Shown: positions 37,698 to 47,524 of the stretch, piece by piece | How positions within the stretch are numbered: the stretch's first letter is position 1 | Layout of the letters: each line of letters opens with the position of its first letter | Assembly (NCBI GenBank): GCA_947497585.1 | Contig: CANMHG010000001.1 | Location: 558,001 to 622,000 of the forward strand | Direction: 5' to 3' | Origin: an uncultured Bacillaceae bacterium | GTDB taxonomy: Bacteria; Bacillota; Bacilli; Bacillales; Bacillaceae_L | DNA length: 64,000 bases | Program-made: the position numbers and the translations under genes | Notes under the pieces: generated by a model | What the model saw: the letters and a program-made list of their open reading frames with translations, nothing else | Database searches by the model: none | What the model was told of the DNA's origin: nothing

Positions 37698-37741
37698 ATA
37701 CACGAACGATAATTATTTACATGTAATTAAAGTTCGTATAT
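37698..37741. promoter_or_regulatory. paired PurR boxes (inverted CGAAC / GTTCG)
   Basis: ACGAAC with CGAA at 37703-37706 and GTTCGT with TTCG at 37733-37736 face each other with 26 nt between the CGAA cores, the geometry of two inverted PurBoxes. They overlap the guaC promoter, so PurR could repress it. guaC belongs to the PurR regulon in B. subtilis. Confidence 0.65.
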
Positions 37742-37744
37742 AAT
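37716..37744 (+). promoter_or_regulatory. promoter of guaC
   Basis: TTTACA (37716-37721), an exact 17-nt spacer and TATAAT (37739-37744). Predicted start near 37751, giving a leader of about 200 nt that contains the riboswitch. Confidence 0.75.
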
Positions 37745-37775
37745 CATCTTTGGAGTTATAAATATATGTCTAATA

Positions 37776-37844
37776 CATTCGTATATTCTTAGAATGATGG
37801 TCTAAGAGTTTCTACAAGGAGCCGATAAATCCTAACTACGAATG
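37776..37844 (+). ncRNA. guanine-class purine riboswitch aptamer
   Basis: P1 is CATTCGTA/TACGAATG (8 bp). P2 is TCTTAGA/TCTAAGA with loop ATGATGG. J2/3 is the invariant GTTTCTAC. P3 is AGGA/TCCT with an L3 containing CCG and TAAA. The residue that reads the ligand in J3/1 (position 74 in B. subtilis xpt numbering) is C at 37836 (in AACTACG), so guanine is the expected ligand, not adenine. P3 is short and L3 has one extra base compared with the consensus. Confidence 0.85.
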
Positions 37845-37882
37845 GGTGGTATTTCTCTACCCATCTATATTTAGGATTTTTT
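37827..37882 (+). terminator. riboswitch-controlled terminator overlapping the aptamer
   Basis: The outer stem pairs AAATCCTAA (37827-37835) with TTAGGATTT (37871-37879), the inner stem ATGGGT (37842-37847) with ACCCAT (37859-37864), and T-run 37877-37882 follows. The 5' arms lie in aptamer L3/P3 and P1, so ligand-bound aptamer and terminator exclude each other. This predicts an ON switch. Confidence 0.75.
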
Positions 37883-37952
37883 AGTTCGTTCAAAACACGA
37901 ACGTTCAAAATTCCTCTAACTATTTAAATCTGAATTTTTAGGAGTGTGTATT

Positions 37953-38936
37953 ATGGAAAATGTATTTGATTATGAAGATATTCAGTTGATTCCTGCAAAA
38001 TGTGTCGTTAACAGCCGTTCAGAGTGTGATACAACTGTTACACTAGGAGGTCGTCAATTCAAGCTTCCTGTAGTGCCAGCTAATATGCAAACAATCATTG
38101 ATGAGAAAATTGCCTTATATCTTGCTGAAAATAATTATTTCTATATTATGCACCGTTTTGAGCCTGAAAAAAGAGTGAAATTTATAAAAGAAATGCATTC
38201 AAAAGGTCTCTTCGCTTCTATTAGTGTTGGTGTAAAAGAAGAAGAATACCAGTTCATTGAAGAGCTTGCAAACGAGGAACTTACACCTGAATATATCACC
38301 ATTGATATTGCTCATGGTCATTCAAATGCTGTAATTAATATGATTCAGCATATTAAAAAACACCTACCTGAGAGCTTTGTGATTGCTGGTAATGTAGGTA
38401 CTCCCGAAGCGGTTAGAGAACTTGAGAATGCAGGTGCAGATGCGACAAAAGTTGGTATTGGACCTGGTAAAGTATGTATTACAAAAATTAAGACAGGATT
38501 TGGGACTGGAGGCTGGCAATTAGCAGCCCTTCGTTGGTGTTCTAGAGCAGCAAGTAAGCCGATTATCGCTGACGGTGGTATTCGTACACACGGTGACGTG
38601 GCAAAATCTATTCGTTTTGGTGCAACAATGGTTATGATAGGTTCCCTCTTTGCTGGTCATGAAGAGTCCCCAGGTGAAACTGTTGAGCGAGAAGGAAAAT
38701 TGTTTAAAGAATATTTCGGATCTGCATCTGAGTATCAAAAAGGTGAAAAAAAGAACGTAGAAGGAAAGAAAATGTTTGTTGAATATAAAGGTTCATTACA
38801 AGATACATTAACTGAAATGGAACAAGATCTTCAATCTTCTATTTCATATTCTGGAGGAAAGACTCTCGAAGCAATCCGCCACGTAGACTATGTAATTGTT
38901 AAAAACTCAATTTTTAATGGTGATAAAGTATTCTAA
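37953..38936 (+). CDS. guaC: GMP reductase
   Basis: A 327-residue IMPDH/GMPR-family barrel that reduces GMP to IMP with NADPH, returning guanine nucleotides to the adenine branch. The catalytic loop [15 protein letters not shown] and the [17 protein letters not shown] phosphate site are visible; there is no CBS domain, and the opening [14 protein letters not shown] is that of the Gram-positive GuaC type. The ATG at 37953 follows TAGGAGTG by 6-7 nt. It is monocistronic, under the riboswitch and PurR-like boxes described above. Confidence 0.95.
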   Translation: MENVFDYEDIQLIPAKCVVNSRSECDTTVTLGGRQFKLPVVPANMQTIIDEKIALYLAENNYFYIMHRFEPEKRVKFIKEMHSKGLFASISVGVKEEEYQFIEELANEELTPEYITIDIAHGHSNAVINMIQHIKKHLPESFVIAGNVGTPEAVRELENAGADATKVGIGPGKVCITKIKTGFGTGGWQLAALRWCSRAASKPIIADGGIRTHGDVAKSIRFGATMVMIGSLFAGHEESPGETVEREGKLFKEYFGSASEYQKGEKKNVEGKKMFVEYKGSLQDTLTEMEQDLQSSISYSGGKTLEAIRHVDYVIVKNSIFNGDKVF

Positions 38937-38944
38937 CCTAAAAG

Positions 38945-38972
38945 ACAGCTCTCTATTATGAGAGCTGTTTTC
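38945..38972 (+). terminator. terminator of guaC
   Basis: A 9-bp stem ACAGCTCTC/GAGAGCTGT followed by TTTTC. Confidence 0.88.
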
Positions 38973-39101
38973 TATTTAGGATTTAAAACTAATTTTTTGC
39001 CCTCTACACGAATGTCTATACACAAAAGACCACAGTTCATATATATATAGTAAGAGTGAGTAATTGGCTTGCTCTAAATCATCTCTAAGGAGGTGAATTG
39101 T

Positions 39102-39230
39102 ATGGGCTACGGATATGGTGGCTATGGTTATGGCAGCTACGGTGGCGGCTATGGTTACGGCGGTGGATTCGCTTTAATCGTAGTATTGTTCATCTTATTA
39201 ATAATCGTTGGTGCTACTTGGGCTTACTAA
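39102..39230 (+). CDS. YjcZ family sporulation protein (Gly/Tyr-rich)
   Basis: A 42-residue protein: a glycine/tyrosine-rich head (repeats of GYGYGG) and one C-terminal membrane helix ([20 protein letters not shown]). This is the YjcZ/YtrI-type small sporulation protein of Bacillus, often found on the spore surface. AAGGAGGTGA lies 6 nt before the ATG. Function unknown. Confidence 0.88.
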   Translation: MGYGYGGYGYGSYGGGYGYGGGFALIVVLFILLIIVGATWAY

Positions 39231-39252
39231 GCATAGGAAATCTCCGATTTAA

Positions 39253-39280
39253 AAAGGTAGCTATCTTAAGCTACCTTTGT
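39253..39280. terminator. terminator after the YjcZ-type gene
   Basis: A 10-bp stem AAAGGTAGCT/AGCTACCTTT between convergent genes. Confidence 0.82.
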
Positions 39281-39315
39281 TTACTTTAACATTTTTAACT
39301 ATGTTATACATAAAA

Positions 39316-42300
39316 TTAGATCATCAAAATCTCACGAATATCTTCTTCTGTTAAAGCTGGATTGGTCTTATCATCTGAATCGATGATATCAGCGATGAGA
39401 TCTTTCTTCTTCTCCTGAAGTTCATTCATTTTTTCTTCAATTGTCCCCCGTGCGACCAGTTTGATAACCTGTACAGTATTTTTTTGTCCGATGCGATGAG
39501 CCCGATCTGAAGCTTGTTCTTCAACTGCTGGATTCCACCAAAGATCATATAAAATGACAGTGTCTGCTCCAGTTAAGTTTAAGCCGGTCCCTCCTGCTTT
39601 TAACGAAATGAGAAACAGATTATGCTCACCGTTATTGAATCGATTGCAAAGTTTCACCCTTTCGCCTGAGGGTGTTTGCCCATCTAGATAAAAAAAGGTC
39701 TGACCTCTATTTGTTAATTCTCTTCCTATGATTTGAAGCATTTTCGTGAATTGTGAAAAAACCAATACTCTTCTACCTGACAATCTAGACTCTTCTAAAA
39801 TCTGCAATAGTTGCTCATATTTTGCTGAGCTCCCCTTATATCCATCTACAAAAAGTGCAGGATGACAGCAGATCTGTCGTAAACGGGTTATTCCCGCTAA
39901 GATTCGAATTTTGTTTTTACGAACTGTATCTTTATTGAGATGCTTTAATGTATCTTCTCGTAACTTTGCTAAATAGGCTGCATAAAGTTTCTTTTGATCT
40001 GGTAGTAACTCAGAAGATTCAAGTGATTCAATTTTTTCAGGAAGCTCATCAAGTACCTCCTCTTTTACCCTGCGAAGTAAAAATGGGCGGACTCTACGTG
40101 AAATTGCTTTTCTATTAAGGTTACTATATGCCTTTAACCCCTGAAATAGTTGTGGGAAAACCACGTGATAAATTGACCAGAGTTCTTCAGATGAATTTTC
40201 AATGGGTGTACCTGTTAGGCCAAACCGATGTTCTGATTGGATTCGTTTAACTGCCCTTGATGTCTGGGTAGTTGGATTTTTAAACGCTTGTGCCTCATCA
40301 AAAAATACCGTATGAAACACTTGGCTCTCATACCACTTAATATCTCGTCGCAATAACGGATAAGACGTGATTATAACATCTAGCCCCTTACTATCTTTCT
40401 GTAACTCTTCGCGGCTTTCTTTGTTTCCGTCTATTACGATTGCTTGAATATCAGGGGAAAACTTCATAATCTCTTGTAACCAGTTATAGGTTAAGGATGA
40501 TGGACAAACAATGAGTATTTGTTTACCACTCTCTCGTAACTTTTCAAGTTCTGAAGAGATAAAAGTGATACTTTGCAATGTTTTACCAAGCCCCATATCA
40601 TCAGCTAAAATGCCCCCAAAGCCATAAGTTGAAAGTGTCTTCATCCATTTAAACCCAATCTTCTGATAATCTCTTAAAATGGGAGCCAACTTACTGGGTA
40701 CTTCAATATCTATTTTCCCAGGATTTCGTACCGCATCCAGAAACTGTTGGAATGTTTCCTCTATCTTAAAAAGATTATTCTTATCAAATTGGTCAAAAAA
40801 TTGGATACTTTGAAGGATTGGCATATCTAATGTTCCTTCAAAATCCTCTTTCTGAATTGGAACGGCTTTTAAAAATCGCTGGATCTCCTCCAATTCCTTC
40901 GTTTCAAGAGACATGAGTGAACCATTTTTTAGTCGGAAGTACTTCCTTTTTTCTTCTAATGCAGCTAAAAGCTCTCGAATTTGTATATCAGCGATGCCAT
41001 TCAACTCAAATTTAAATTCAAGCCAATTTGTCCGTTCTTTTTTAACTCTTATACGAATGATAGGATGGGTATCTTTTTTGACAATACGATTTCGAACAGC
41101 AGTAGTTGCATAGATTTGAACTAGTTTTTCCAATTTAGGGATCACATGATACAAAAATTCATACTCAAGAGCTTCATTTTGCATGTAATAGCCGCCATCT
41201 GTTTGTGAAAGTTCACTTTTCATCAGAAGTTCTAGTATTTCCTCTTCTCTTTCAAGGTCCCTAATAATCGCAGGTCCTGTTGGGATATCACGATTTTCAG
41301 AAGGATGAATAATAACATTGTCATAGTGGAATTCCAAACCGACCAGTAAACGATTTTTCAAGCGATCTAGAAAAAGCTTTGCAACAAGTGGAGTTTTCAT
41401 AAATTCTTGTGAAACACTTCTTGTAAGTTGAAACTCACCTATTCTCTTAAGACTGGGCACAATTTTTTTTAGAAAAAAATTCATTTGATTATGTCGAATA
41501 AGGATATGCTCTGCACCAGGCGATTCAAGCATTTGCTTAAGTTCAAATAATCTTTCACAATCCTGCTCTTGTAGTTGAAAAACGTTACCTTCACATAGGA
41601 CTGAATGGTAAAAGGGCAAAACTAACATTCTGTTAAAACCTTTAATCGTTAGTTTGTAGTTTCTATCCTCGAATTCGTCTAACAAAAATGTTAATGGTGG
41701 TGGCGTACTTACGACTTTGAAAATGTAATGATGGCTCTGATTTTTAATCCTAACTACCGTGTTATCTGTTAGTAATGAGGCCAGTCCTACCCATGATGAT
41801 GGTGGGATGAGTAAGGTACGGTTGCTTTGGCTGTAATTAAAAAGGTTTGGCAATGCATTTAGAAAAGCCTGCTCATCATGGATAACACGAATAAGGTGAT
41901 GAAGCACGGCATCAGATTGATTTTCAAAGCAATGTAAACTTTGATCATATGTAAATGTAGGAGATAACCTGCTAACCCTCCCTTGTTTTACATCGTTTAG
42001 AAATCCTCTTATATTCTGTATCCTCGTCTGTTCAATAGAAATCTCAATCCCTATTAAGTAGTGATCGTTTCCGATTGAAACCGGCTTACAATTGAATGTG
42101 ACATTGAGTTTTTGCCGATTTTCAAAGTGGAGTTGGTGCCGACTTGACTGAGTGGGCTTATCATTAAAAAGTGTCATAAAGCCTTCTGTTATATCATCTA
42201 AGCGCGGTTCGTTGCCTGTGATAACTAGGGATTCATTGTCTTTTCGTTGTTGATCTTGTATTGCAAGTAAGACAGCTGCCACGTGCTGACAATCTTTTTG

Positions 42301-42525
42301 GAAGTTTACAAGCGATGGACAACTACATTTAGTTTGGATTGTCCCTACACCATTCTTTTTAATGGTTACTTGGAAGTCTTCTACAACATTTACGGTTGCT
42401 TGGCAAACATCAGGGCTATATTCATTAATTGTCACTTTATTTGCTTGATAAAAAGAGTCTCCTCTTTTGAAGGAGACGGTACCGCACATTTCTTTTATCA
42501 TTTTGGTAGATACTTTTATATTCAT
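39316..42525 (-). CDS. SNF2-family DEAD/H helicase with SWIM zinc finger
   Basis: 1069 residues. An N-terminal SWIM zinc finger (CSCPSLVNFQKDCQH, residues about 68-82) is followed by a bacterial SNF2-associated region, then the ATPase lobes: DDMGLGKT (motif I), DEAQAF (motif II), LTGTPIEN (motif III), and the helicase C lobe with QFTKMLQIIG, SLKAGGTGLNL and DRAHRIGQ (motif VI). Translocates on double-stranded DNA and probably remodels protein-DNA complexes, like B. subtilis YwqA; no direct role is known. GGAGCGG precedes the ATG. Confidence 0.93.
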   Translation of the reverse strand: MNIKVSTKMIKEMCGTVSFKRGDSFYQANKVTINEYSPDVCQATVNVVEDFQVTIKKNGVGTIQTKCSCPSLVNFQKDCQHVAAVLLAIQDQQRKDNESLVITGNEPRLDDITEGFMTLFNDKPTQSSRHQLHFENRQKLNVTFNCKPVSIGNDHYLIGIEISIEQTRIQNIRGFLNDVKQGRVSRLSPTFTYDQSLHCFENQSDAVLHHLIRVIHDEQAFLNALPNLFNYSQSNRTLLIPPSSWVGLASLLTDNTVVRIKNQSHHYIFKVVSTPPPLTFLLDEFEDRNYKLTIKGFNRMLVLPFYHSVLCEGNVFQLQEQDCERLFELKQMLESPGAEHILIRHNQMNFFLKKIVPSLKRIGEFQLTRSVSQEFMKTPLVAKLFLDRLKNRLLVGLEFHYDNVIIHPSENRDIPTGPAIIRDLEREEEILELLMKSELSQTDGGYYMQNEALEYEFLYHVIPKLEKLVQIYATTAVRNRIVKKDTHPIIRIRVKKERTNWLEFKFELNGIADIQIRELLAALEEKRKYFRLKNGSLMSLETKELEEIQRFLKAVPIQKEDFEGTLDMPILQSIQFFDQFDKNNLFKIEETFQQFLDAVRNPGKIDIEVPSKLAPILRDYQKIGFKWMKTLSTYGFGGILADDMGLGKTLQSITFISSELEKLRESGKQILIVCPSSLTYNWLQEIMKFSPDIQAIVIDGNKESREELQKDSKGLDVIITSYPLLRRDIKWYESQVFHTVFFDEAQAFKNPTTQTSRAVKRIQSEHRFGLTGTPIENSSEELWSIYHVVFPQLFQGLKAYSNLNRKAISRRVRPFLLRRVKEEVLDELPEKIESLESSELLPDQKKLYAAYLAKLREDTLKHLNKDTVRKNKIRILAGITRLRQICCHPALFVDGYKGSSAKYEQLLQILEESRLSGRRVLVFSQFTKMLQIIGRELTNRGQTFFYLDGQTPSGERVKLCNRFNNGEHNLFLISLKAGGTGLNLTGADTVILYDLWWNPAVEEQASDRAHRIGQKNTVQVIKLVARGTIEEKMNELQEKKKDLIADIIDSDDKTNPALTEEDIREILMI

Positions 42526-42636
42526 GTATTACCGCTCCTCCTATCTATTTAAGATAGAACCTTTGTTCTTTCTATATTTCTTTTTATTTTAACATAGATT
42601 TTGTGATTTTAAACAAGGAGACTATAAATAGCGAAT

Positions 42637-42662
42637 AGACCAAACATGAAGGTTTGGCCTTT
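42637..42662 (-). terminator. terminator of the vanW gene
   Basis: Arms based on CCAAAC and GTTTGG, extended by GGC/GAC pairs; followed on the minus strand by U-rich sequence. Moderate. Confidence 0.55.
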
Positions 42663-42671
42663 GATTAACTC

Positions 42672-43499
42672 TTAATTATATACCTTTAGCATATCACTGG
42701 TAATTTCATATTTAACCTTTGAAAAGTTTTTAATAAGGAGTTTTTCATCAATACAGTTTCCAGTACGTTTTTCGACTGTTTTTCTCCAGATTTCATTTTG
42801 TCTAAAATTTTCTCCATTATTTTGAATAAATTTATGGTTTTTTTCTTCAATATGATAAGAGTATTTCCATTCCTCATTACTATATATGGCTCCCTTTAAA
42901 TGTTTATCTGTTAGCCATACTCGAATTTGGAATGCTTGGTCAGTAGGATTTTTAAACCTTAAATCGATATAGTTATAAAAAACGCCAGCTCCACTTCCAA
43001 AAGGAAGTACTCTTCCTGCATCTGGGAATGGGTCAAAACTGTGATGGTGTCTTTCAACAACCTGTAAAGGTGTATGAATAGCCATCCAATATAAAAGATT
43101 GGCTAATTGACATATCCCTCCACCAATTCCGGTCTTTACCTCACCCATTGATAACTGCATACCTTCTATGTATCCCTTTTGTTTAGTTGTCTTTCCAACC
43201 AGATTCCAAAATGAGAATATTTGTCCTGGTTCTATGATGATCCCGTCAATTTTATTAGAGGCAATACGAAGATTTGTAATCTTATTTTCTTGTAACTGTG
43301 GATCGCTATCACCTAACCTTCTTCTTAATAAGGACTGGTGTTTCTTACATGTATATCGGAAAGAAGTTTTACTTTTTTTGTTTGCGAGCTTTGTAAGATC
43401 TTTAAGGTTAATAAAATATCTAAAAAAGCGTTTTTGATTAATTCTAGTGTGATATAAAATTGGATGCAATTCAGAAATTCTCAAAAGTAAAGTTACCAC
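42672..43499 (-). CDS. VanW family protein
   Basis: A 275-residue protein of the VanW family, with IIEPGQIFSFWNLVGKTTKQKGY, the conserved GIGGGICQLANLLYW and ERHHHSFDPFPDAGRVLPFG. Named from vancomycin-resistance clusters, but in Bacillus it occurs alone and its role is unknown; wall remodelling or sporulation has been suggested for relatives. No signal peptide is evident. The start is uncertain: GTG at 43499 abuts its GAAGG site, while TTG at 43484 has better spacing. Confidence 0.85.
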   Translation of the reverse strand: MVTLLLRISELHPILYHTRINQKRFFRYFINLKDLTKLANKKSKTSFRYTCKKHQSLLRRRLGDSDPQLQENKITNLRIASNKIDGIIIEPGQIFSFWNLVGKTTKQKGYIEGMQLSMGEVKTGIGGGICQLANLLYWMAIHTPLQVVERHHHSFDPFPDAGRVLPFGSGAGVFYNYIDLRFKNPTDQAFQIRVWLTDKHLKGAIYSNEEWKYSYHIEEKNHKFIQNNGENFRQNEIWRKTVEKRTGNCIDEKLLIKNFSKVKYEITSDMLKVYN

Positions 43500-43565
43500 C
43501 CTTCATTAACTTTCATCTGTGCTCTAGCTTTCTTGTTCTTTTTCTACGTATTATTTATGAGAATA

Positions 43566-43590
43566 AGACCAAATCATGATGATTTGGTCT
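43566..43590. terminator. terminator of the lipoprotein gene
   Basis: A perfect 12-bp stem AGACCAAATCAT/ATGATTTGGTCT with a 1-nt centre. Confidence 0.75.
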
Positions 43591-43602
43591 GGCTTATTTT
43601 AG

Positions 43603-44319
43603 TTATTTTAATCCGTCACCAGTAGGTAGTACTGTTCTAGCAATCGCCCATAAACTAGGTGCTAATCCTTCAGCAGCTTCTTTATGTGGCATAAAGAAAG
43701 TAAATTGGAATTTCTCTCCATGCATATCGGAAACAATATATATTACATCCAATTTAGTTTGAAAGTCTTGAACTAAGATATGAAAATCCGCTTTATGAAA
43801 TTCTTTAATGAATAAATCAGTTGGTGGTACATCATGTACCCCAAATTGTTTATTACCTTCATATGAACTCATAATGTTCTTTTTCATTTCTTCGGTATTT
43901 GCTTCTGCATCCAATTTCTCGACACGTACGAAGTATTCTGGGTCAAAATTAGAATGAATTATATCCTTATTTGGTTCCACTGCCTCAAAGGTGAAATCTT
44001 CTAATACATATACTGCATATCCATTTTCACTTGTTGAAAGAGTGGCGGGTCTAAGTTCGAATCCACCTTCTACATATACTTCAATATCCATGTTAGCTGC
44101 AAGCTTTTGCGAACTAGAATCCTCTGTTTTCGTATCTTTGTTCTCTTTAGTTTCATTAGGTGATTTGTCCTTAGCTTTGTCTTCTGGCTTATTACTATCA
44201 ACCTCAGTATTTGCTGGTGCACTTCCATTCGTAGTGCCACTTTCTGTAGTTCCACAGGCTACTAATAAACTACTCAATAGGACGCTTGTGGCTAAAACTT
44301 TGTAATATACTTTCATCAT
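43603..44319 (-). CDS. Lipoprotein of unknown function
   Basis: A 238-residue secreted lipoprotein with signal peptide and lipobox LLVACG (lipidated Cys22). A low-complexity T/N/E/D/K-rich linker (about 25-80) follows, then a folded domain of about 155 residues with no motif I recognise. It would be anchored to the outer face of the membrane. GGAG precedes two consecutive ATG codons; either could be used. Confidence 0.8.
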   Translation of the reverse strand: MMKVYYKVLATSVLLSSLLVACGTTESGTTNGSAPANTEVDSNKPEDKAKDKSPNETKENKDTKTEDSSSQKLAANMDIEVYVEGGFELRPATLSTSENGYAVYVLEDFTFEAVEPNKDIIHSNFDPEYFVRVEKLDAEANTEEMKKNIMSSYEGNKQFGVHDVPPTDLFIKEFHKADFHILVQDFQTKLDVIYIVSDMHGEKFQFTFFMPHKEAAEGLAPSLWAIARTVLPTGDGLK

Positions 44320-44422
44320 GATCTTCTCCTTATAACGCTGTTTAATAAATTCATAGGAGTAGACGTGAAGATAACAAAAAAGTTACAGCAAAATTTAGTA
44401 ACTTATATAAAATTTAGAAACA

Positions 44423-45139
44423 TTATTTATCTTCCACAATTACATAATGTGCCCTGATTGGACCATGTACACCAATTACTAGATTCATCTCAATATCTGC
44501 ACTATTACTAGGGCCTGAAATAAAGTTTATACAGGATGGAAGTTTTCCTTCCTTCTCTTGAATATGATGAATATAAGTTGTAGCCTGTGTCATGCGGGCA
44601 ACAATAGAGCTTTTAGGGATAATCGCAATATAGTTGGCGGGCAATAAGCTGACTGATCTACCCTTCCCTTTATCACTAAATAGAACAACCGTTCCTGATT
44701 CAGCTAATGTCATATCTGCAAAGGTAATCCCTATATCTGCTTTTTCAGCAATTCTTATGTTATCTTCATTTAAACCAGCGTCCCATCGATGAACATTCAT
44801 TCCGGTAGAAGAAGCTCTATCAAAGAAATTTGTTACTCCGTACTCTTGAAACCTAGGATCATCCCAATGAACAATTGAACTTGCATGCCATTGAGAAATG
44901 ATGTTTTCTAACGCTTTATTCAGTGACTGTACTGTAACTTGTTCTATCTCGGTATGAATTTTAGTACATTGTTCCTTCAAGACATCGACAAGTTGATTCG
45001 TGCTAAGCCCTTTATACACGTCATGCTGAGGCTGGTGTTTCCAGGTTGGTTTACTAACAGGAGTGGTTCTTCTTTCTCTTCCTAAGTTTTTTGCAACTTG
45101 AGCTAAAAAGCGTTCTTTATTTTGAATCGTGCCACTCAT
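44423..45139 (-). CDS. lutC: Lactate utilization protein C
   Basis: A 238-residue LUD-domain protein with [20 protein letters not shown] and [12 protein letters not shown], the third subunit of the LutABC L-lactate oxidation complex that takes lactate to pyruvate. The ATG at 45139 has GGAGG 9 nt upstream and overlaps the end of lutB by 23 nt; a longer frame would begin well inside lutB. Cytoplasmic. Confidence 0.94.
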   Translation of the reverse strand: MSGTIQNKERFLAQVAKNLGRERRTTPVSKPTWKHQPQHDVYKGLSTNQLVDVLKEQCTKIHTEIEQVTVQSLNKALENIISQWHASSIVHWDDPRFQEYGVTNFFDRASSTGMNVHRWDAGLNEDNIRIAEKADIGITFADMTLAESGTVVLFSDKGKGRSVSLLPANYIAIIPKSSIVARMTQATTYIHHIQEKEGKLPSCINFISGPSNSADIEMNLVIGVHGPIRAHYVIVEDK

Positions 45140-46565
45140 CACTTTTTGCCTCCTTCTCCCTCTTTTTAAACCAATCTCGGAAACTTTCTTTACTAGGCTC
45201 GGGGAAATCTCGTATATCTGTCCATGGCTTAATAGGTCCTGGCCCACTTTGGATTTTTCCTTCCTTTGCAAATGGACCCATCATAGCTGGAGCAACTCTC
45301 GAACCCGCACGGTACAGTGTGGGAGAACTGGCAGCAAGAGAGAATCCTTTCATTGCTAGCTTTTCACCAAATGCACCCAACCCTTGCTTTTCGACTATGT
45401 TTTTACGGTGCTTTATTAACAGGTCATGTAAAGGAATTTTCACAGGGCAAGCTTCTGTACAGGCCCCACATAAACTAGATGCATATGGTAGCTCCTTATA
45501 ATCATCATAGCCCCCTAGTAATGGGGAAAGAACTGAACCGATTGGACCGGGATAGATTGATCCATAAGAGTGACCACCAACATGACGATAGATTGGGCAT
45601 ACATTGATACAGGCAGCGCAACGAATACAGTGAAGGACTGATTGGAACTCAGTGCCCAAAATAGCCGAACGACCGTTATCAACAATGACAAGGTGAAATT
45701 CTTCGGGTCCATCAACATCCCCTTCGCCTTTTGGTCCGGTTAACCCTGTAATATAGCTAGTTAATTTTTGGCCGACTGCACTTCGACAGAGCATACTGAC
45801 TAAAATATCAAGTTCTTCCCATGTAGGAACAACCCGCTCCATCCCCATAACGGTTATTTGAGTTTTTGGTAGAGTTGTAGTAAGCCTCGCATTTCCTTCA
45901 TTTGTTACGAGTGTAATACTACCAGACTCCGCTACCGCAAAGTTACATCCAGTAATTCCAATATCAGCAGTTAAAAATTCTTTTCGTAGTTGCTCTCTTG
46001 CAAAAAGAGCTAGCTCCTCGGGATTAGAAGATTTTGTGTAACCCTTTTTTTCTTTAAACGTTTCTCGTATTTGATCTTTATTTTTATGGAGTGCAGGAGC
46101 GACGATGTGAGATGGTGGGTCATGATCATCGATTTGGAGGATGTATTCTCCCAAGTCTGATTCAATTACTTCACAACCAGCCATTTCCAACGCTTGGTTC
46201 ATACTAATCTCTTCTGTTACCATTGACTTGGATTTAATAACCTTTTTCGCATTCTTTTGTCTAGCAATGTTCGTTATGTAATCATTTGCTTCTTCTGCCG
46301 TTTGAGCGAAAAAGACATGTCCGCCTCTTTTCATGAAGTTGTCTGCTAATTGATCAAGGTAGTAGTCTATATTTTCTAATGTGTGTTGTCTTATTTCCTC
46401 AGCTAAGAATCGCCACTCTTCCCAGTTACCGAGTTCTTCCTGGGCCTCTAGCTTTCTAGCTTTTAATCTATCCTGTGCTGAAACCATCGCATTTCTCATA
46501 AAGTCATTTTTAAGACCTTTATCAACTCGCTCAAAAAACTTATCCTCACCAATCTTCATAGGCAT
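45117..46565 (-). CDS. lutB: Lactate utilization iron-sulfur protein B
   Basis: A 482-residue protein: a LUD domain in the first 300 residues ([18 protein letters not shown]) and two [4Fe-4S] sites near residues 315-375 ([12 protein letters not shown] and [10 protein letters not shown]). Electron-transfer subunit of the LutABC complex. It lies 11 nt after lutA and overlaps lutC, so the three are one operon. Confidence 0.96.
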   Translation of the reverse strand: MPMKIGEDKFFERVDKGLKNDFMRNAMVSAQDRLKARKLEAQEELGNWEEWRFLAEEIRQHTLENIDYYLDQLADNFMKRGGHVFFAQTAEEANDYITNIARQKNAKKVIKSKSMVTEEISMNQALEMAGCEVIESDLGEYILQIDDHDPPSHIVAPALHKNKDQIRETFKEKKGYTKSSNPEELALFAREQLRKEFLTADIGITGCNFAVAESGSITLVTNEGNARLTTTLPKTQITVMGMERVVPTWEELDILVSMLCRSAVGQKLTSYITGLTGPKGEGDVDGPEEFHLVIVDNGRSAILGTEFQSVLHCIRCAACINVCPIYRHVGGHSYGSIYPGPIGSVLSPLLGGYDDYKELPYASSLCGACTEACPVKIPLHDLLIKHRKNIVEKQGLGAFGEKLAMKGFSLAASSPTLYRAGSRVAPAMMGPFAKEGKIQSGPGPIKPWTDIRDFPEPSKESFRDWFKKREKEAKSDEWHDSK

Positions 46566-46576
46566 ATTCTCAACCC

Positions 46577-47293
46577 CTATCTACTATTTAACACTTGTGC
46601 GATATGCATTACTTTGATTTGTTTTCCTTGACGGTCGATTCTTCCACCAATATTCATAAGACAGCCACAGTCTGCACCAATTAATACTTCAGCTCCTGTT
46701 TCTTCAATATGTTCAATTTTTTCGTTCACCATCTGTTCTGAAATAGGTACCATTTTCACAGAGAATGTTCCGCCAAAACCACAGCATAGTTCTTTGTTTG
46801 GTAAACTAGTAATTTCAAGGTCTTTCACATTTTCTAGCAACTTCATTGGAGCATCCTTAACTCCTAATAGTCTCGTCATATGACAGGAAGTATGGTAGGT
46901 GGCTTTCCTTGGTAAACTAGCACCAACATCCTCTACTTTGAGAACATCTACTAGAAATTGAGTGAATTCATAGGTTTTACTTTTAAATTGAACGGCTTTT
47001 TCTTTCCAGCTTGTATCTTTTTCAAATAAATGTACATATTCATGAATCATGGCAGCACAAGACCCTGATGGGGTCACAACATAATCTGAATGATCGAAGG
47101 TTTTAATCATATGCTTTGCAACATCTATTGTTTCTTTATGATAGCCGCTGTTGTAGGCTGGCTGGCCACAGCATGTTTGATTCACTGGGAAGTCAACTTC
47201 ACACCCATTTCTCTCTAAAATCTCAACAACATCTTTACCAACCCCTGGGTAAAAAACATCTGCTAGACACGTAATAAATAAAGATACTTTCAT
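46577..47293 (-). CDS. lutA: Lactate utilization protein A
   Basis: A 238-residue protein with two CCG (cysteine-rich) domains, [13 protein letters not shown] and [13 protein letters not shown], the type that binds a non-cubane Fe-S cluster in heterodisulfide reductase and glycolate oxidase families. First gene of lutABC. On the minus strand a TATAAT lies about 30 nt upstream. No lutR or lactate permease gene is within the window. Confidence 0.95.
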   Translation of the reverse strand: MKVSLFITCLADVFYPGVGKDVVEILERNGCEVDFPVNQTCCGQPAYNSGYHKETIDVAKHMIKTFDHSDYVVTPSGSCAAMIHEYVHLFEKDTSWKEKAVQFKSKTYEFTQFLVDVLKVEDVGASLPRKATYHTSCHMTRLLGVKDAPMKLLENVKDLEITSLPNKELCCGFGGTFSVKMVPISEQMVNEKIEHIEETGAEVLIGADCGCLMNIGGRIDRQGKQIKVMHIAQVLNSR

Positions 47294-47464
47294 GGAAGTT
47301 CCCCATTTCGTAATTTAAGATTATCATTATATTAAATTTTAAAGCTAAAAGGCAGGTAAATAAAGAAGGAATTATTTATTGATTGGTTTGTTTATTAAAT
47401 ACCTAATTCTTACCTTCTATCTCCTTCTCCTTAATTGATTCATTGGCTTTCAAAAGTATTACGT

Positions 47465-47499
47465 AAAAAAACTCCTTATTTTATAAATAAGGAGTTTTT
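47465..47499 (-). terminator. terminator of the rhodanese gene
   Basis: A stem of about 13 bp, AAACTCCTTATTT with AAATAAGGAGTTT, and A/T runs on both sides. Confidence 0.88.
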
Positions 47500-47524
47500 G
47501 GGGTGTTGAGTTAGAACAGCTCGG

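Larger units (their letters stand above)
37498..37952. other. 455-bp divergent control region between xerS and guaC
   Basis: It holds an inverted repeat near xerS, then a strong sigma-A promoter overlapped by two PurR-like boxes, a guanine-class riboswitch with its terminator, and the guaC ribosome binding site (separate entries). No coding frame is supported. Confidence 0.7.

Noticed and set aside
44423..45271. A 282-residue LutC with an extra 44 residues
   Set aside because: The extension lies inside lutB in another frame; ATG 45139 has a proper ribosome binding site and gives the family's normal length.
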